Origin: a virus
Reading direction: 5' to 3' (one strand)
Virus record (IMG/VR): IMGVR_UViG_3300012964_000044
Location: 1-29,748 of that record
DNA: 29,748 nucleotides
Both the position numbers and the translations under genes were made by a program. Position 1 is the first letter of the stretch. Every line of letters starts with the position of its first letter. The notes under the pieces were generated by a model that searched no databases, was not told where the DNA came from, and saw only the letters and a list, made by a program, of their open reading frames with translations. Below, one piece after another: positions 20,167 to 28,286 of the stretch.

Positions 20167-20864
20167 TGGATGGATCGTTGATACAAAATAGAGTGTCATT
20201 CGGTTATGCGAAAGCAGCAAGCATACTCGGTGCGCCCTTTAATTTGTATCGTTCAGCAACGCCCATTAATCCCCTAGCCGTTGGCAATCTAATTACACAA
20301 GTTAAGGCGAGTACAAATATCACTTGGGAATATATGAAGGGGAATCGATATGGCAATGCGCTTTATCAAATTCTTATCGATGCTCAATATTCTACGTCAC
20401 CCAATAGTGTTATTTTGGGCGATTATATTGTTGGTATTGCTGATGCCAATGGTCATGTCTTGGATAATCATACGTACTTTGTTGTAAGCCTTGAGTATCT
20501 ATTACCACCACAAGCGATTCAATGTAATTCAGTCATTAGTGTTGCACGCCCCAGTCAAACAACCGGAGTGGGAAATGTGGGATATTCTGGGTATACAGTT
20601 TCCCCAGTCAATTCCCAGACGGTTATGACGGCAATGCCTGCATCAGTTTTGATTGAATCTCGCGGTGAAAAGTCGCCGATTGATTTACCTACGGATACAA
20701 AAGAGCCAAATTGGTTGATATTGTTGCCGAATCTAGGCAATGTTCAGATAAGAGTCGATGATATTATCTTTGATGCAAACAATCAGAGTTTTGTCGTGAC
20801 AAATAATGAATTAACCGAGTTTGGCTGGCGTTTACAAGCTCAACAAGTCATTAACGCGAGGTAG
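20166..20864 (+). CDS. Head-tail joining or neck protein, 232 aa
   Basis: A 232-residue beta-rich protein. It has elements such as LYRSATPINPLA, GDYIVGIADANGHVLDNHTYFVVSLEYLLPP and PNLGNVQIRVDDIIFDANNQSFVVTNNELTEFGWRLQAQ, as expected for stoppers or neck proteins that form beta-barrel rings. It is coupled to the adaptor by TAATG. The sequence does not match a family I can name. Confidence 0.6.
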   Translation: MDGSLIQNRVSFGYAKAASILGAPFNLYRSATPINPLAVGNLITQVKASTNITWEYMKGNRYGNALYQILIDAQYSTSPNSVILGDYIVGIADANGHVLDNHTYFVVSLEYLLPPQAIQCNSVISVARPSQTTGVGNVGYSGYTVSPVNSQTVMTAMPASVLIESRGEKSPIDLPTDTKEPNWLILLPNLGNVQIRVDDIIFDANNQSFVVTNNELTEFGWRLQAQQVINAR

Positions 20865-20865
20865 T

Positions 20866-21660
20866 ATGGCGGGTCTATTTGACGTACTTAATACTCTCTC
20901 CTCATTGGTGACATCGGCGGTTTATCCCAATGGAACCGGTTTACCCTCTGTCACAGGTAAACAAGTGACAATCCAACAGGGATTCCCTATTAGAACGCAG
21001 CAAGATATAGACTTGCTTGCCGGATATTCTCATGTATCCGTTTACCCAACGTCTAAAGAAAGAGTAGTTACAAAGTATCAACGAGATTACCAGCCTTTGA
21101 CCTCAACCCCTGCAACGCTTACAACGACTGTATCTGGGCAAACGGTTACGATTGGCGGTACAGTTTCCACGCCTCAAGCAGTTATTTTGATAGTAAATAA
21201 GATTGGATATGGATATCAGGTTCAAAACAATGACACCTTAAATACTATTGCGGCAAGCCTTGCGGCGTTGATTCCGGGAGCGACAGCGACAGGGAATGTT
21301 ATCACTATAACAGGTGCTTATAGCATTATTGGCAGGCTATCAACACCTTACACGGCAGGCGAGGAATTGTGCCGTGTTGATCGCGTTTTTGAGATTATTA
21401 TTTCGTCTCCTAATCCAACAGATAGAGCAACGCTCATCAATGCAATTGATGTTGCCATGAAATTGAATTATCGAATTACATTATCTGATGGGTTCACGGG
21501 CATGGTTTTCTATGCCGACACACGTGTTGACGACATGCTGGAAAAACAAGGCGAGTATCAAGGAATACTTGATTACACCATCCAATATCCAACAACCTTG
21601 ATAAATATATTTACCGGTATTGCTGACCCTTACGTTAATAGTATCACGGCGACATCATGA
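20866..21660 (+). CDS. Neck or tail-terminator-region protein, 264 aa
   Basis: The ATG at 20866 follows GAGGTAGT; an in-frame upstream ATG (20821) is inside the preceding gene. The protein has an N-terminal structural region (GFPIRTQQDIDLLAGYSHVSVYP), a central repeat-like domain (~85-170, VSGQTVTIGGTVSTPQAVIL, then YGYQVQNNDTLNTIAASLAALIPGA) and a C-terminal beta region (YRITLSDGFTGMVFYADTRVDD, LDYTIQYPTTL). The central domain resembles an inserted decoration module with a LysM-like look. It lies just before the sheath gene, where tail terminators are found. Confidence 0.6.
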   Translation: MAGLFDVLNTLSSLVTSAVYPNGTGLPSVTGKQVTIQQGFPIRTQQDIDLLAGYSHVSVYPTSKERVVTKYQRDYQPLTSTPATLTTTVSGQTVTIGGTVSTPQAVILIVNKIGYGYQVQNNDTLNTIAASLAALIPGATATGNVITITGAYSIIGRLSTPYTAGEELCRVDRVFEIIISSPNPTDRATLINAIDVAMKLNYRITLSDGFTGMVFYADTRVDDMLEKQGEYQGILDYTIQYPTTLINIFTGIADPYVNSITATS

Positions 21661-21824
21661 ATAATTGGATGAAAAAAAAACCAAAAAAACGACAAGAACC
21701 CCATAACGACTTTGAAACAATGAAAAAGAAAATGCTATTATATAAACAACTCGGTGAGATAATCGATAAAGATTTATACGACCTGAATGAACCTCTAAGG
21801 AAGGATACAGAATTATGTCAATAG
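21657..21824 (+). CDS. Small highly basic protein, 55 aa
   Basis: The ATG overlaps the preceding TGA (ATGA) and the frame runs 10 bases into the sheath gene. The product is Lys-rich at the start (MKKKPKKRQEP) and helical/charged after that (LLYKQLGEIIDKDLYDLNEP). It is the only plausible gene in this 150-base interval. No family is recognised. Confidence 0.5.
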   Translation: MNNWMKKKPKKRQEPHNDFETMKKKMLLYKQLGEIIDKDLYDLNEPLRKDTELCQ

Positions 21825-24157
21825 TCCCAGCAGGCACAACGAATCTCGCGGCAGCGGGCGTCCCCAATGTTTTAGTGCAGATTGTCCCACCCAATCCATT
21901 ATTAAATGGCGTTCCTACTAATATTGTAGGTGTTGTAGGTACAGCAACATGGGGTCCAATTAATTCTCCAACCACTATTGGAAGCCTTGCCGAGCTTATT
22001 TCCGACTTTGGCAATCCACAAAACGCGCTTTATGATCTTGGTACACCTGTTTACAATGCCATGCAGCAGGGCGCAAATGATTTTCTATGTATTCGCGTAA
22101 CAGACGGAACAGACGTTAATGCTCATCAAAACATACTTGATAATGCATCAGTTTCTGGCGTAACACTCACAGCTCTATATTCAGGCACGCAAGGCAATCA
22201 AATCAATGCGGTTCTGAGTGTTGGATCATCTAACACAGTGGTAATTGGAGCTAACCCAACAAACTACAATTCATACAAGCTCACTATTTATATGAACGGT
22301 GGAGTCGCTGAAGTATTCGACAACATCCCTTGCCCAGTTTCCGCGCCTTTCGCTTCTTTCTGGACTGCACTAGCTAATGCGGTGAACCTTGGTCAAAGCA
22401 ATCTTCGCGGCCCGTCTCAGTTAGTGACAGCAACGACAGCAACGAATATTCAGTCTGTTACCGTTACAGCAGCCGGAAGCTATGCAACGATGCCAACACT
22501 GGGAACAAGTGGTTCTGGTTCGGCCGCAACATTAGCACCGGACATGAAGGCGGTAAGCGCAACAGTGACAACGCCGGGAACTGGATACATTCCAGCCGAT
22601 ACAATTACATTGACCGGCGGTGTACATTCTACATCGGCAATTTTAACGGTTGACACTGTACAACTTGACTCGGTTGTACTTAACGCAGCAGGTACAGGCT
22701 ATAACGTTAACGATTTAATCGTGCTGGCTGGCGGCACATTTAGTACAGCAGCAATATTAAAAGTCACCGCAATTGGTGTTGCGGGTGCGGTTTCCACGTT
22801 TACGGTTCAAAGTGGTGGATCGTATACAGTAGAAACAGCAACATTTACACAAGGTTCCACCAGCGGAACGGGTAGCGGTGCTACATTCAATACAGCAGTA
22901 TGGGGCGTTAATACGGCTCACGTATCAACAGCAGGATCATTCACGACATTGCCCGCTAATCCAGTATTGCAAGGCTCGACTTCTGGTGTTGGTACAGGCG
23001 CACAATTCACCGTGCTATGGGGATTATTGTCTGTCATCGTTAGTGCTGGTGGTTCTGGCTATACTGCTAGTTCTGGATTCACTGTTACAGGTGGCGGTGG
23101 AACAGGCGGAGCAACAGGACAGCTTGTTCTTGGCTCGGCGTCCTACCCAAATCTGCCTAATGGCACCTCCACATTGCCAACACAAACTCTTACATTAGCA
23201 AATGGAACAAATGGTAATGCTGGCGTAACTGATGCAACACTCATTGGCTTCGATGTTCCTACCGTGATTAACGGCGTAACATACAACCGTACAGGTATGT
23301 ATGCACTGAGAAATACCGCAGCAAGTATCTGCATGTTAAGCGACCAAACAAATTCAAGTTATTGGGCTACTCAAGTAACCTTTGGTCTGAATGAAGGTAT
23401 GTACATGATCGCCGCAATGGCTAACAGCTACAGCAGTAACATTGCTGGCGCAGTGGCATTAAAGAGCGCGGCAGGCGTTAACAGTTACGCAATGAAACTC
23501 ATGTTAGGTGACTGGTGCTTGATGAATGATCCTTTCAACAACGTACAGCGCTTTGCGTCACCTCAAGGTTTTGTATGCGGCATATTAGCAACACTTGATC
23601 CAAGCGGTTCCTCATTGAATAAACAAATGACTGGGGTCATTGCCACTCAAAAAACAGCGAATCAACAAATATACAGTGAAGCAGATTTACTGCAATTGGT
23701 TGGTGGCGGTATTGATGTTATTACCTCGCCTATACCATTATCGCCTAGCAGCACGATTTTTGGGTGCCGTATTGGTTGCAATACTTCAAGTGATATCACG
23801 GTAAACGGTGATAACTACACAAGAATGATTAACTTTTTAGCTGAAACTTTTAATTCTGGTTTGGGCGCGTTTATTGGCTTGCCCCAAACGGCAGACGTTC
23901 AAAGACAAGCTAAAAACATGCTGCAATCATTCCTACAGAATCTAGTTCAAGCTGGAACGATTGGCGCATTATATGGCGCACCTGCGTTCAAGGTAACACT
24001 AGATTCAACAAATAACCCACCTAATCGCATTGCATTAGGCTTTATGCAAGCAGACGTGCAAGTTACTTTGTGGTCTATTATTCAGAAATTCGTTATTAAC
24101 TTACAAGCTGGTCAATCTGTACAGATACAGGTTCTACCCGCTCAACTTGCAGCCTAA
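21815..24157 (+). CDS. Tail sheath protein with a large repeat insertion
   Basis: A 780-residue sheath subunit. The N-terminus (~1-205) has VPPNPLLNGVPTNIVGVVGTA, TWGPINSPTTIGS and ANDFLCIRVTDGT, the usual sheath start. The C-terminal half (~455-780) has TLANGTNGNAGVTDATLIGFD, then YVTG-like sheath-core segments and the final LRIVVNxQAGQS-like part (IQKFVINLQAGQSVQIQVLP). Residues ~207-445 are a Gly/Thr/Ser-rich insertion of six repeats of ~35-42 residues, each with a GTGYxxxxTxTxxGG pattern. It should contract to drive DNA injection. The insertion makes it much longer than usual sheaths of ~390-500 residues. Confidence 0.88.
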   Translation: MSIVPAGTTNLAAAGVPNVLVQIVPPNPLLNGVPTNIVGVVGTATWGPINSPTTIGSLAELISDFGNPQNALYDLGTPVYNAMQQGANDFLCIRVTDGTDVNAHQNILDNASVSGVTLTALYSGTQGNQINAVLSVGSSNTVVIGANPTNYNSYKLTIYMNGGVAEVFDNIPCPVSAPFASFWTALANAVNLGQSNLRGPSQLVTATTATNIQSVTVTAAGSYATMPTLGTSGSGSAATLAPDMKAVSATVTTPGTGYIPADTITLTGGVHSTSAILTVDTVQLDSVVLNAAGTGYNVNDLIVLAGGTFSTAAILKVTAIGVAGAVSTFTVQSGGSYTVETATFTQGSTSGTGSGATFNTAVWGVNTAHVSTAGSFTTLPANPVLQGSTSGVGTGAQFTVLWGLLSVIVSAGGSGYTASSGFTVTGGGGTGGATGQLVLGSASYPNLPNGTSTLPTQTLTLANGTNGNAGVTDATLIGFDVPTVINGVTYNRTGMYALRNTAASICMLSDQTNSSYWATQVTFGLNEGMYMIAAMANSYSSNIAGAVALKSAAGVNSYAMKLMLGDWCLMNDPFNNVQRFASPQGFVCGILATLDPSGSSLNKQMTGVIATQKTANQQIYSEADLLQLVGGGIDVITSPIPLSPSSTIFGCRIGCNTSSDITVNGDNYTRMINFLAETFNSGLGAFIGLPQTADVQRQAKNMLQSFLQNLVQAGTIGALYGAPAFKVTLDSTNNPPNRIALGFMQADVQVTLWSIIQKFVINLQAGQSVQIQVLPAQLAA

Positions 24158-24172
24158 TAGGGAGATAACATC

Positions 24173-24604
24173 ATGGCAGCGAATGGTTTAAGCACTGGTA
24201 TAGATCATAAACTCACGTTTACTGATATTAATGGCGTACAGAATTTTGTTATCTTGGAAAACTTCACCGCTAAAGAAGATGCAACAACCGACAAGGTTGT
24301 TGCAATGGATGGAACAGTAAGACACCCTAAGTTTCATGTGGGCTGGTCTGGTAGCTTTTCTCTGCAAAGATCAAGCAACGTAATGGATAATTACTTTGCG
24401 TTACAAGAGGCTTCTTATTATCAAGGTGTTGATCAATTGCCTATGACCATCACTGAAACAATCACGGAACCGAGTGGTGTTGTTTCTACATATCAATATA
24501 CCAATGTTGTCATTGTTTTTGATGACGCTGGTAACTGGTCAGGTACTGAGATCGTACGTCAAAGAATAAGCTTCTTGGCAAGCCGTAGACAACAGTTAGT
24601 ATAA
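24173..24604 (+). CDS. Tail tube protein
   Basis: A 143-residue beta-barrel protein, next to the sheath as expected. It contains LENFTAKEDATTDKVVAMDG, RHPKFHVGWSGSFSLQRSSN and VVIVFDDAGNWSGTEIVRQRI, a pattern seen in inner tubes of myophages. GGGAG precedes the ATG. It would polymerise around the tape measure and be surrounded by the sheath. Confidence 0.82.
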   Translation: MAANGLSTGIDHKLTFTDINGVQNFVILENFTAKEDATTDKVVAMDGTVRHPKFHVGWSGSFSLQRSSNVMDNYFALQEASYYQGVDQLPMTITETITEPSGVVSTYQYTNVVIVFDDAGNWSGTEIVRQRISFLASRRQQLV

Positions 24605-24616
24605 CCTTAGAGGTAG

Positions 24617-24967
24617 ATGATGAAAGCAAGTGAGAGAATAGTAAAATCGTCATATGACGGAAAAGACATTAAAGACAGTGAAGGTAGGGTAATTAAGTTA
24701 AGAAAGCCTAAATTGCTTGATGTTTATGATTTAATGAAAGCATTGGGTGACGATGCTAAAAACTCGGCTTGCTTAGGTATGGCTTATAACACTCTGTATG
24801 TCGGCATGATTGACGGCATGATTATTGAATGCCCTAAAACCTACCGTGAAGTGCGAGCCATTTTACAAAGACTTGACGATCACGGCATGGCGGCTATCTC
24901 GCAAGCGTTAAGTGACTTCGAAGAAAATAAGACAGAACAGGAGCAGTTAGAAGCTGCAAAAAAATAG
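24617..24967 (+). CDS. Tail assembly chaperone (gpG-like), frame 0
   Basis: A 116-residue protein between tube and tape measure genes. It has KLRKPKLLDVYDLMKALGDDA and CLGMAYNTLYVGMIDGMIIE and ends in a charged, Glu/Lys-rich stretch. Position and size match the first tail assembly chaperone of lambda-type frameshift pairs. Its last codons contain a slippery run (AAAAAAA at 24958-24964) immediately before the stop; a -1 shift fuses it to the frame at 24964-25143. The ATGs at 24617 and 24620 are both plausible starts behind GAGGTAG. Confidence 0.82.
   Translation: MMKASERIVKSSYDGKDIKDSEGRVIKLRKPKLLDVYDLMKALGDDAKNSACLGMAYNTLYVGMIDGMIIECPKTYREVRAILQRLDDHGMAAISQALSDFEENKTEQEQLEAAKK
24958..24964 (+). 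other. Programmed -1 frameshift site (A AAA AAA)
   Basis: The heptamer sits in the zero frame exactly as A-AAA-AAA and is followed by the zero-frame TAG at 24965-24967. A -1 slip leads into a 59-codon open frame without any ribosome-binding site of its own. A run of seven A is among the strongest bacterial slippery sequences. Confidence 0.82.
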
Positions 24968-25143
24968 TAGAACACACACCAACAACCGAGGCGTTGTATT
25001 TAGTTAAGAATGGCGTACCGTTTGACGTGGCCTTTGAGCTTGATGACATAACGCGGTTCGCTTGGTGTGTGACGCTAAATCAGATAGAGTCAGGTCGCGT
25101 TTTCTGCTTCGACAGTATGACTTTTAAAGAAAGAAATAATTGA
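24964..25143 (+). CDS. Tail assembly chaperone extension (gpT-like), reached by -1 frameshift
   Basis: From the slip site the -1 frame continues for 59 codons: VEHTPTTEALYLVKNGVPFD, then VAFELDDITRFAWCVTLN and SGRVFCFDSMTF. The pattern V/LxxGVPFDVAxxLxxxxRxAWxVxLxxxExGxxFDxxxM is common in C-terminal parts of frameshifted tail chaperones. The fusion would be about 175 residues. No start codon or ribosome-binding site is seen at its beginning, so translation by frameshift is the simplest reading. It should bind the tape measure during tail assembly. Confidence 0.8.
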   Translation: MVEHTPTTEALYLVKNGVPFDVAFELDDITRFAWCVTLNQIESGRVFCFDSMTFKERNN

Positions 25144-25156
25144 AACAAAATTAAAC

Positions 25157-25203
25157 TAGAAATATACTTCCAATATTATATTAAACAAGGAAGTGTATTT
25201 CTA
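25157..25203 (+). promoter_or_regulatory. Hairpin covering the ribosome-binding site of the HNH gene
   Basis: The arms 25157-25171 and 25189-25203 are complementary over 15 positions with one G-U pair, around a 17-base A/T loop. The right arm contains GGAAG and ends at the first base of the ATG at 25203, so a full transcript would hide the start. T4 I-TevI uses this strategy. Confidence 0.6.
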
Positions 25204-25979
25204 TGGTTAAATCTGATCGTGCAAAACAGTGCAGACTTAGAAAAAAATTAGGTATTGTATGGCGTCCATTTTACTTAAGTGATTTATGCAAAAATTGCGG
25301 ACAGAAAAAAGATGGCAAAGGAAAATGGCTTTGTAAAAAGTGTGCAACCGCTTACAGTAAAAAATACAAAAAACCGCTAAAGGAAAGAAAACCTAGAAAT
25401 AATATTTGTTCAAAATGTGAAGGAGTCAGAGATAACTACCCGAAAAGTTGGTGTAAGTCTTGTACAAATGAGTACAGTAAAGCAAGAAAAAGAAAAATTT
25501 CTTCATTAAAGCCTAAAAAAGATAAAACTTTATGTTGTAAATGTAACAACAAAAAAGATGTTACTTGGAGTAGCTATTGCAAGGATTGTCGAAGAAATTA
25601 CAATAAGTCTTATCGTTTGAATGAAAATTCAAAGAAAAAATTAAAAATTAGAATCAAAGTAAATTCCCTCATTAAATCAAGAAAAATAATCAAAATGCCA
25701 TGTGAAAAGTGCGGCAATATAAAAACACAGGCTCATCATGATGATTACAACAAGCCTTTAGATGTCAGGTGGTTGTGCCATTTTCATCATAGAGAACACC
25801 ATAGGATGGTAAAAAATAACCCAAACGAAGTAATAAACGATTTAGTTACTAGAAAAAAAGTACCTGGAGTGTGTATAAAATGTAATAATGTTTTAGAAGA
25901 TAAGAAATTAAGTTCGTGTAGAAGTTGTCGGTCAGCTTATGAAAGAGAAAGAAGAAAGAAGAAAAAATTAATTTCATAG
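25203..25979 (+). CDS. HNH endonuclease with four tandem zinc ribbons
   Basis: A 258-residue, very basic protein. Four modules share exactly the spacing CX2C-X11-CX2C: C29/C32/C44/C47, C69/C72/C84/C87, C111/C114/C126/C129 and C224/C227/C239/C242. Each ends in a YSKKYKK- or YERERRK-like basic helix. Between modules 3 and 4 is the nuclease-like part: CEKCG at 167-171, AHHDDYNKP at 177-185 and LCHFHHREHH at 191-200. The gene is A/T-rich with tail genes on both sides and a hairpin over its start. It is most likely a homing endonuclease whose zinc ribbons read a long DNA target. Confidence 0.82.
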   Translation: MVKSDRAKQCRLRKKLGIVWRPFYLSDLCKNCGQKKDGKGKWLCKKCATAYSKKYKKPLKERKPRNNICSKCEGVRDNYPKSWCKSCTNEYSKARKRKISSLKPKKDKTLCCKCNNKKDVTWSSYCKDCRRNYNKSYRLNENSKKKLKIRIKVNSLIKSRKIIKMPCEKCGNIKTQAHHDDYNKPLDVRWLCHFHHREHHRMVKNNPNEVINDLVTRKKVPGVCIKCNNVLEDKKLSSCRSCRSAYERERRKKKKLIS

Positions 25980-25989
25980 CTATGCAATT

Positions 25990-26071
25990 TGAGGAGCGAA
26001 ATTAATGTTAGTACGCCGTTTTAATAACTTCAAAGATTTTGCAAAACTCCTCACTCGAATAAGTGAGGAGT
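25990..26071 (+). promoter_or_regulatory. Possible bistable RNA switch at the tail-completion gene start
   Basis: CTCCTCA (26047-26053) can pair with TGAGGAG of the ribosome-binding site (25990-25996) or with a second TGAGGAG (26064-26070). The second pairing extends to a perfect 10-bp stem (26046-26055 with 26062-26071). The two structures exclude each other. Confidence 0.4.
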
Positions 26072-26508
26072 ATCCACGATATGAACACGCATTTCTCAAT
26101 CAAACCGGCCACTATCTTGCTGATTTCTCAAAAAGTTTAATAGGTCATTTACAGCATGGTGGAATGGCTATTCCAGATTGGAAAGAGCTTGCGCCCGCCA
26201 CTAAAAAAGACAAGACGGACAAAGGCTATGTGTTTAACAGCGAATTTAATCCGTTGTTTCGCACAGGCGATTTAATGAACTCTATCTCTTACTCGGTTGT
26301 ACAGCATACCGTGTATATTGGTTCTGATGATCCGGTTGCGGTTTATCAAGAAATGGGTGTACCAGAAAAGAATTTACCGGCGAGATCGTTTTTGGGTCTG
26401 GCTATGTATAAAAACAAGTTAACTTTAGAACACGCTTTGGGTGATTTTTTGCTAAAATGGATTACATATCGACCACCTATTTTTGACATTAAGAAGATGC
26501 CAACATGA
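26005..26508 (+). CDS. Tail completion / HK97 gp10-like protein
   Basis: A 167-residue protein. It has an N-terminal helical part (FKDFAKLLTRISEEYPRY), then LFRTGDLMNSISYSV, VYIGSDDPVAVYQEMG and LPARSFLGL, the motif order RTGxLxxSI, IGxxxPVAxYQExG, PxRxFLGL of gp10-like and gpS-like tail completion proteins. In most phages it lies before the tail tube; here it follows the chaperones and precedes the tape measure. GAGGAG precedes the ATG. The tape measure start overlaps its stop (ATGA). Confidence 0.75.
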   Translation: MLVRRFNNFKDFAKLLTRISEEYPRYEHAFLNQTGHYLADFSKSLIGHLQHGGMAIPDWKELAPATKKDKTDKGYVFNSEFNPLFRTGDLMNSISYSVVQHTVYIGSDDPVAVYQEMGVPEKNLPARSFLGLAMYKNKLTLEHALGDFLLKWITYRPPIFDIKKMPT

Positions 26509-28286
26509 TAGAAGCATATAAGATAGCGGCAAATCTGAGCATAACAGGCGATGCTCAGAAAAAAATGAATGAATTATCCAAGGCAGCAACAAAGCTTGCG
26601 ACTCAATTTGAAAATATTAATAAACGCCTTCCTGTTTTTGTCCGGCATCTTGAACAATTTGAAAGGGTATCATCTAAGCTAACCCCGTTAATGAATGGAA
26701 TGGCTTTAAGTTTAAAAGCTACGGCGCAAGCAATGCCGTCACTCAACGAAGGGTTCGCGAAATTTAATTCTAGAGCAGCAACCACAGAACGACGACTAGA
26801 ACGTATTAGCGCGAAAGCAAGTAATGCTAGAGCAAGCATTGCGGCATTGGGAAATACAGTTGGCGGAGGAGGCATAGGAACACCAAGAACAAGGATGGGA
26901 GGTCGTGGTCATGGTGCCGTCGGTGGATTTCTTGCCGGTGCTGGCTTGCATTTTGGCTCTCCTGCAATGATGGGAGGAATGGTTGTTGCCGCCCTTGGAG
27001 CGGGGTCGTTTAATGCTTATGGAAAATTTCAGACGCAAACAAATCAATTATCAGGAATGGGATTTAGCGCGTCCGATGTTGCAAGTGGCGTATTATCCGC
27101 GCAATCTTCCAGTGTGCGAGGCGTAAGTCAGAATGAAATGTTACGTTCTATTGTGGATATTGCTAACGCAACAGGAAGCATGGGGCAGGCTACAAAATAC
27201 GGCTCTATTTTAGCTAAGGCAAATTTCGCGAATCAGATAAATATGGGGAAAACATTCAGCCCAGCAGAAGAAGCAAAAATGATTCAGTTTGCAGAAATAA
27301 GAGGGCGATCTGATCCAACAAAGATAATGGGAGCATTAAATATTGCCCAACAAGCATTTTCAGCTAGTGGCGGAAGAATTGCACCAAGTCAATTATTAAA
27401 TTTTTCCCGCATGGCATTAACAGCAGGTTATAAATTGAGCGATACAGGGTTACTGGAAATGCTGCCCGTATTGCAAGAATTGGGCGGATTTAGAACAGGT
27501 ACAGGATTTCAGTCTGGATATAATAGGCTGGTTGGTGGAACTGGATTATTAAGAAATAAAAAAGTGGTTTCAGAAGGGGAAAGATTAGGAATATTGAATA
27601 AAAAAGGCGTTATGAGTGATGCTAATGCTAATTTATTACAGACAGCTCCTGTAGAATTTTGGACAAAAGTATTAAAGCCAGCCTATGCCGCAAAAGGGAT
27701 AACTTCCGATGTTGCAATAGGAAGGGAAAACTCTTTATTGCTTGGAACTACATTTGCAAGACTTATGGATGCAATCCGAGGTAATGAAGATAAATCATAT
27801 CGTATGCTGGGGAAAAATAAAAATGCTTGGGGAATTGAATCAGCTTATTTTGAGTCTCTAGGCACTAATCCAGCTAAATTAAAAGCGCTTACGGCATCTT
27901 TTGAAAATTTTGAAACTGCATTAGGAAAATTAACCTCTCCCGCTGTCACGAAAGGATTGGATTATTTAACCTATTTTTTTGATAGAATGACAATGGGTAT
28001 CTCAAAAATAAGTTCTCTTGGTTCAGACGTTCCCAAGAACACATCATTTATGGGTATACCTCTCCCTATTAAGGCTGACTCAACATCCCCAGCATTAAAA
28101 AGTGACGATCATAAGCGGCCAATTGTTTTGGTAACGAATGAGGGCGTATTAGCAAGATCAACAACGAATGCTCAATCTAAACAGTTTGCGCGATCTGTCT
28201 ATACTCAGAATGGCCAAAGCTCCATTAATTCATTACTTCATCCATTCTCGCAAGGGGTTAACAACTCAGGAGTGCAATCACAATGA
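26505..28286 (+). CDS. Tape measure protein
   Basis: A 593-residue protein between the chaperones and the tail-tip genes. Residues ~1-110 are helical and coiled-coil-like (DAQKKMNELSKAATKLATQF, RLERISAKASNARASIAAL). A Gly-rich hydrophobic region at ~140-175 (GAVGGFLAGAGLHFGSPAMM, then GGMVVAALGAG) is a probable membrane-entry segment. Later parts (MIQFAEIRGRSDPTKIMGAL, then LLEMLPVLQELGGFRTG) match the phage tape measure domain. By the usual scale of ~1.5 angstrom per residue it would set a tail length near 90 nm. The length is modest for a myophage. Confidence 0.82.
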   Translation: MIEAYKIAANLSITGDAQKKMNELSKAATKLATQFENINKRLPVFVRHLEQFERVSSKLTPLMNGMALSLKATAQAMPSLNEGFAKFNSRAATTERRLERISAKASNARASIAALGNTVGGGGIGTPRTRMGGRGHGAVGGFLAGAGLHFGSPAMMGGMVVAALGAGSFNAYGKFQTQTNQLSGMGFSASDVASGVLSAQSSSVRGVSQNEMLRSIVDIANATGSMGQATKYGSILAKANFANQINMGKTFSPAEEAKMIQFAEIRGRSDPTKIMGALNIAQQAFSASGGRIAPSQLLNFSRMALTAGYKLSDTGLLEMLPVLQELGGFRTGTGFQSGYNRLVGGTGLLRNKKVVSEGERLGILNKKGVMSDANANLLQTAPVEFWTKVLKPAYAAKGITSDVAIGRENSLLLGTTFARLMDAIRGNEDKSYRMLGKNKNAWGIESAYFESLGTNPAKLKALTASFENFETALGKLTSPAVTKGLDYLTYFFDRMTMGISKISSLGSDVPKNTSFMGIPLPIKADSTSPALKSDDHKRPIVLVTNEGVLARSTTNAQSKQFARSVYTQNGQSSINSLLHPFSQGVNNSGVQSQ

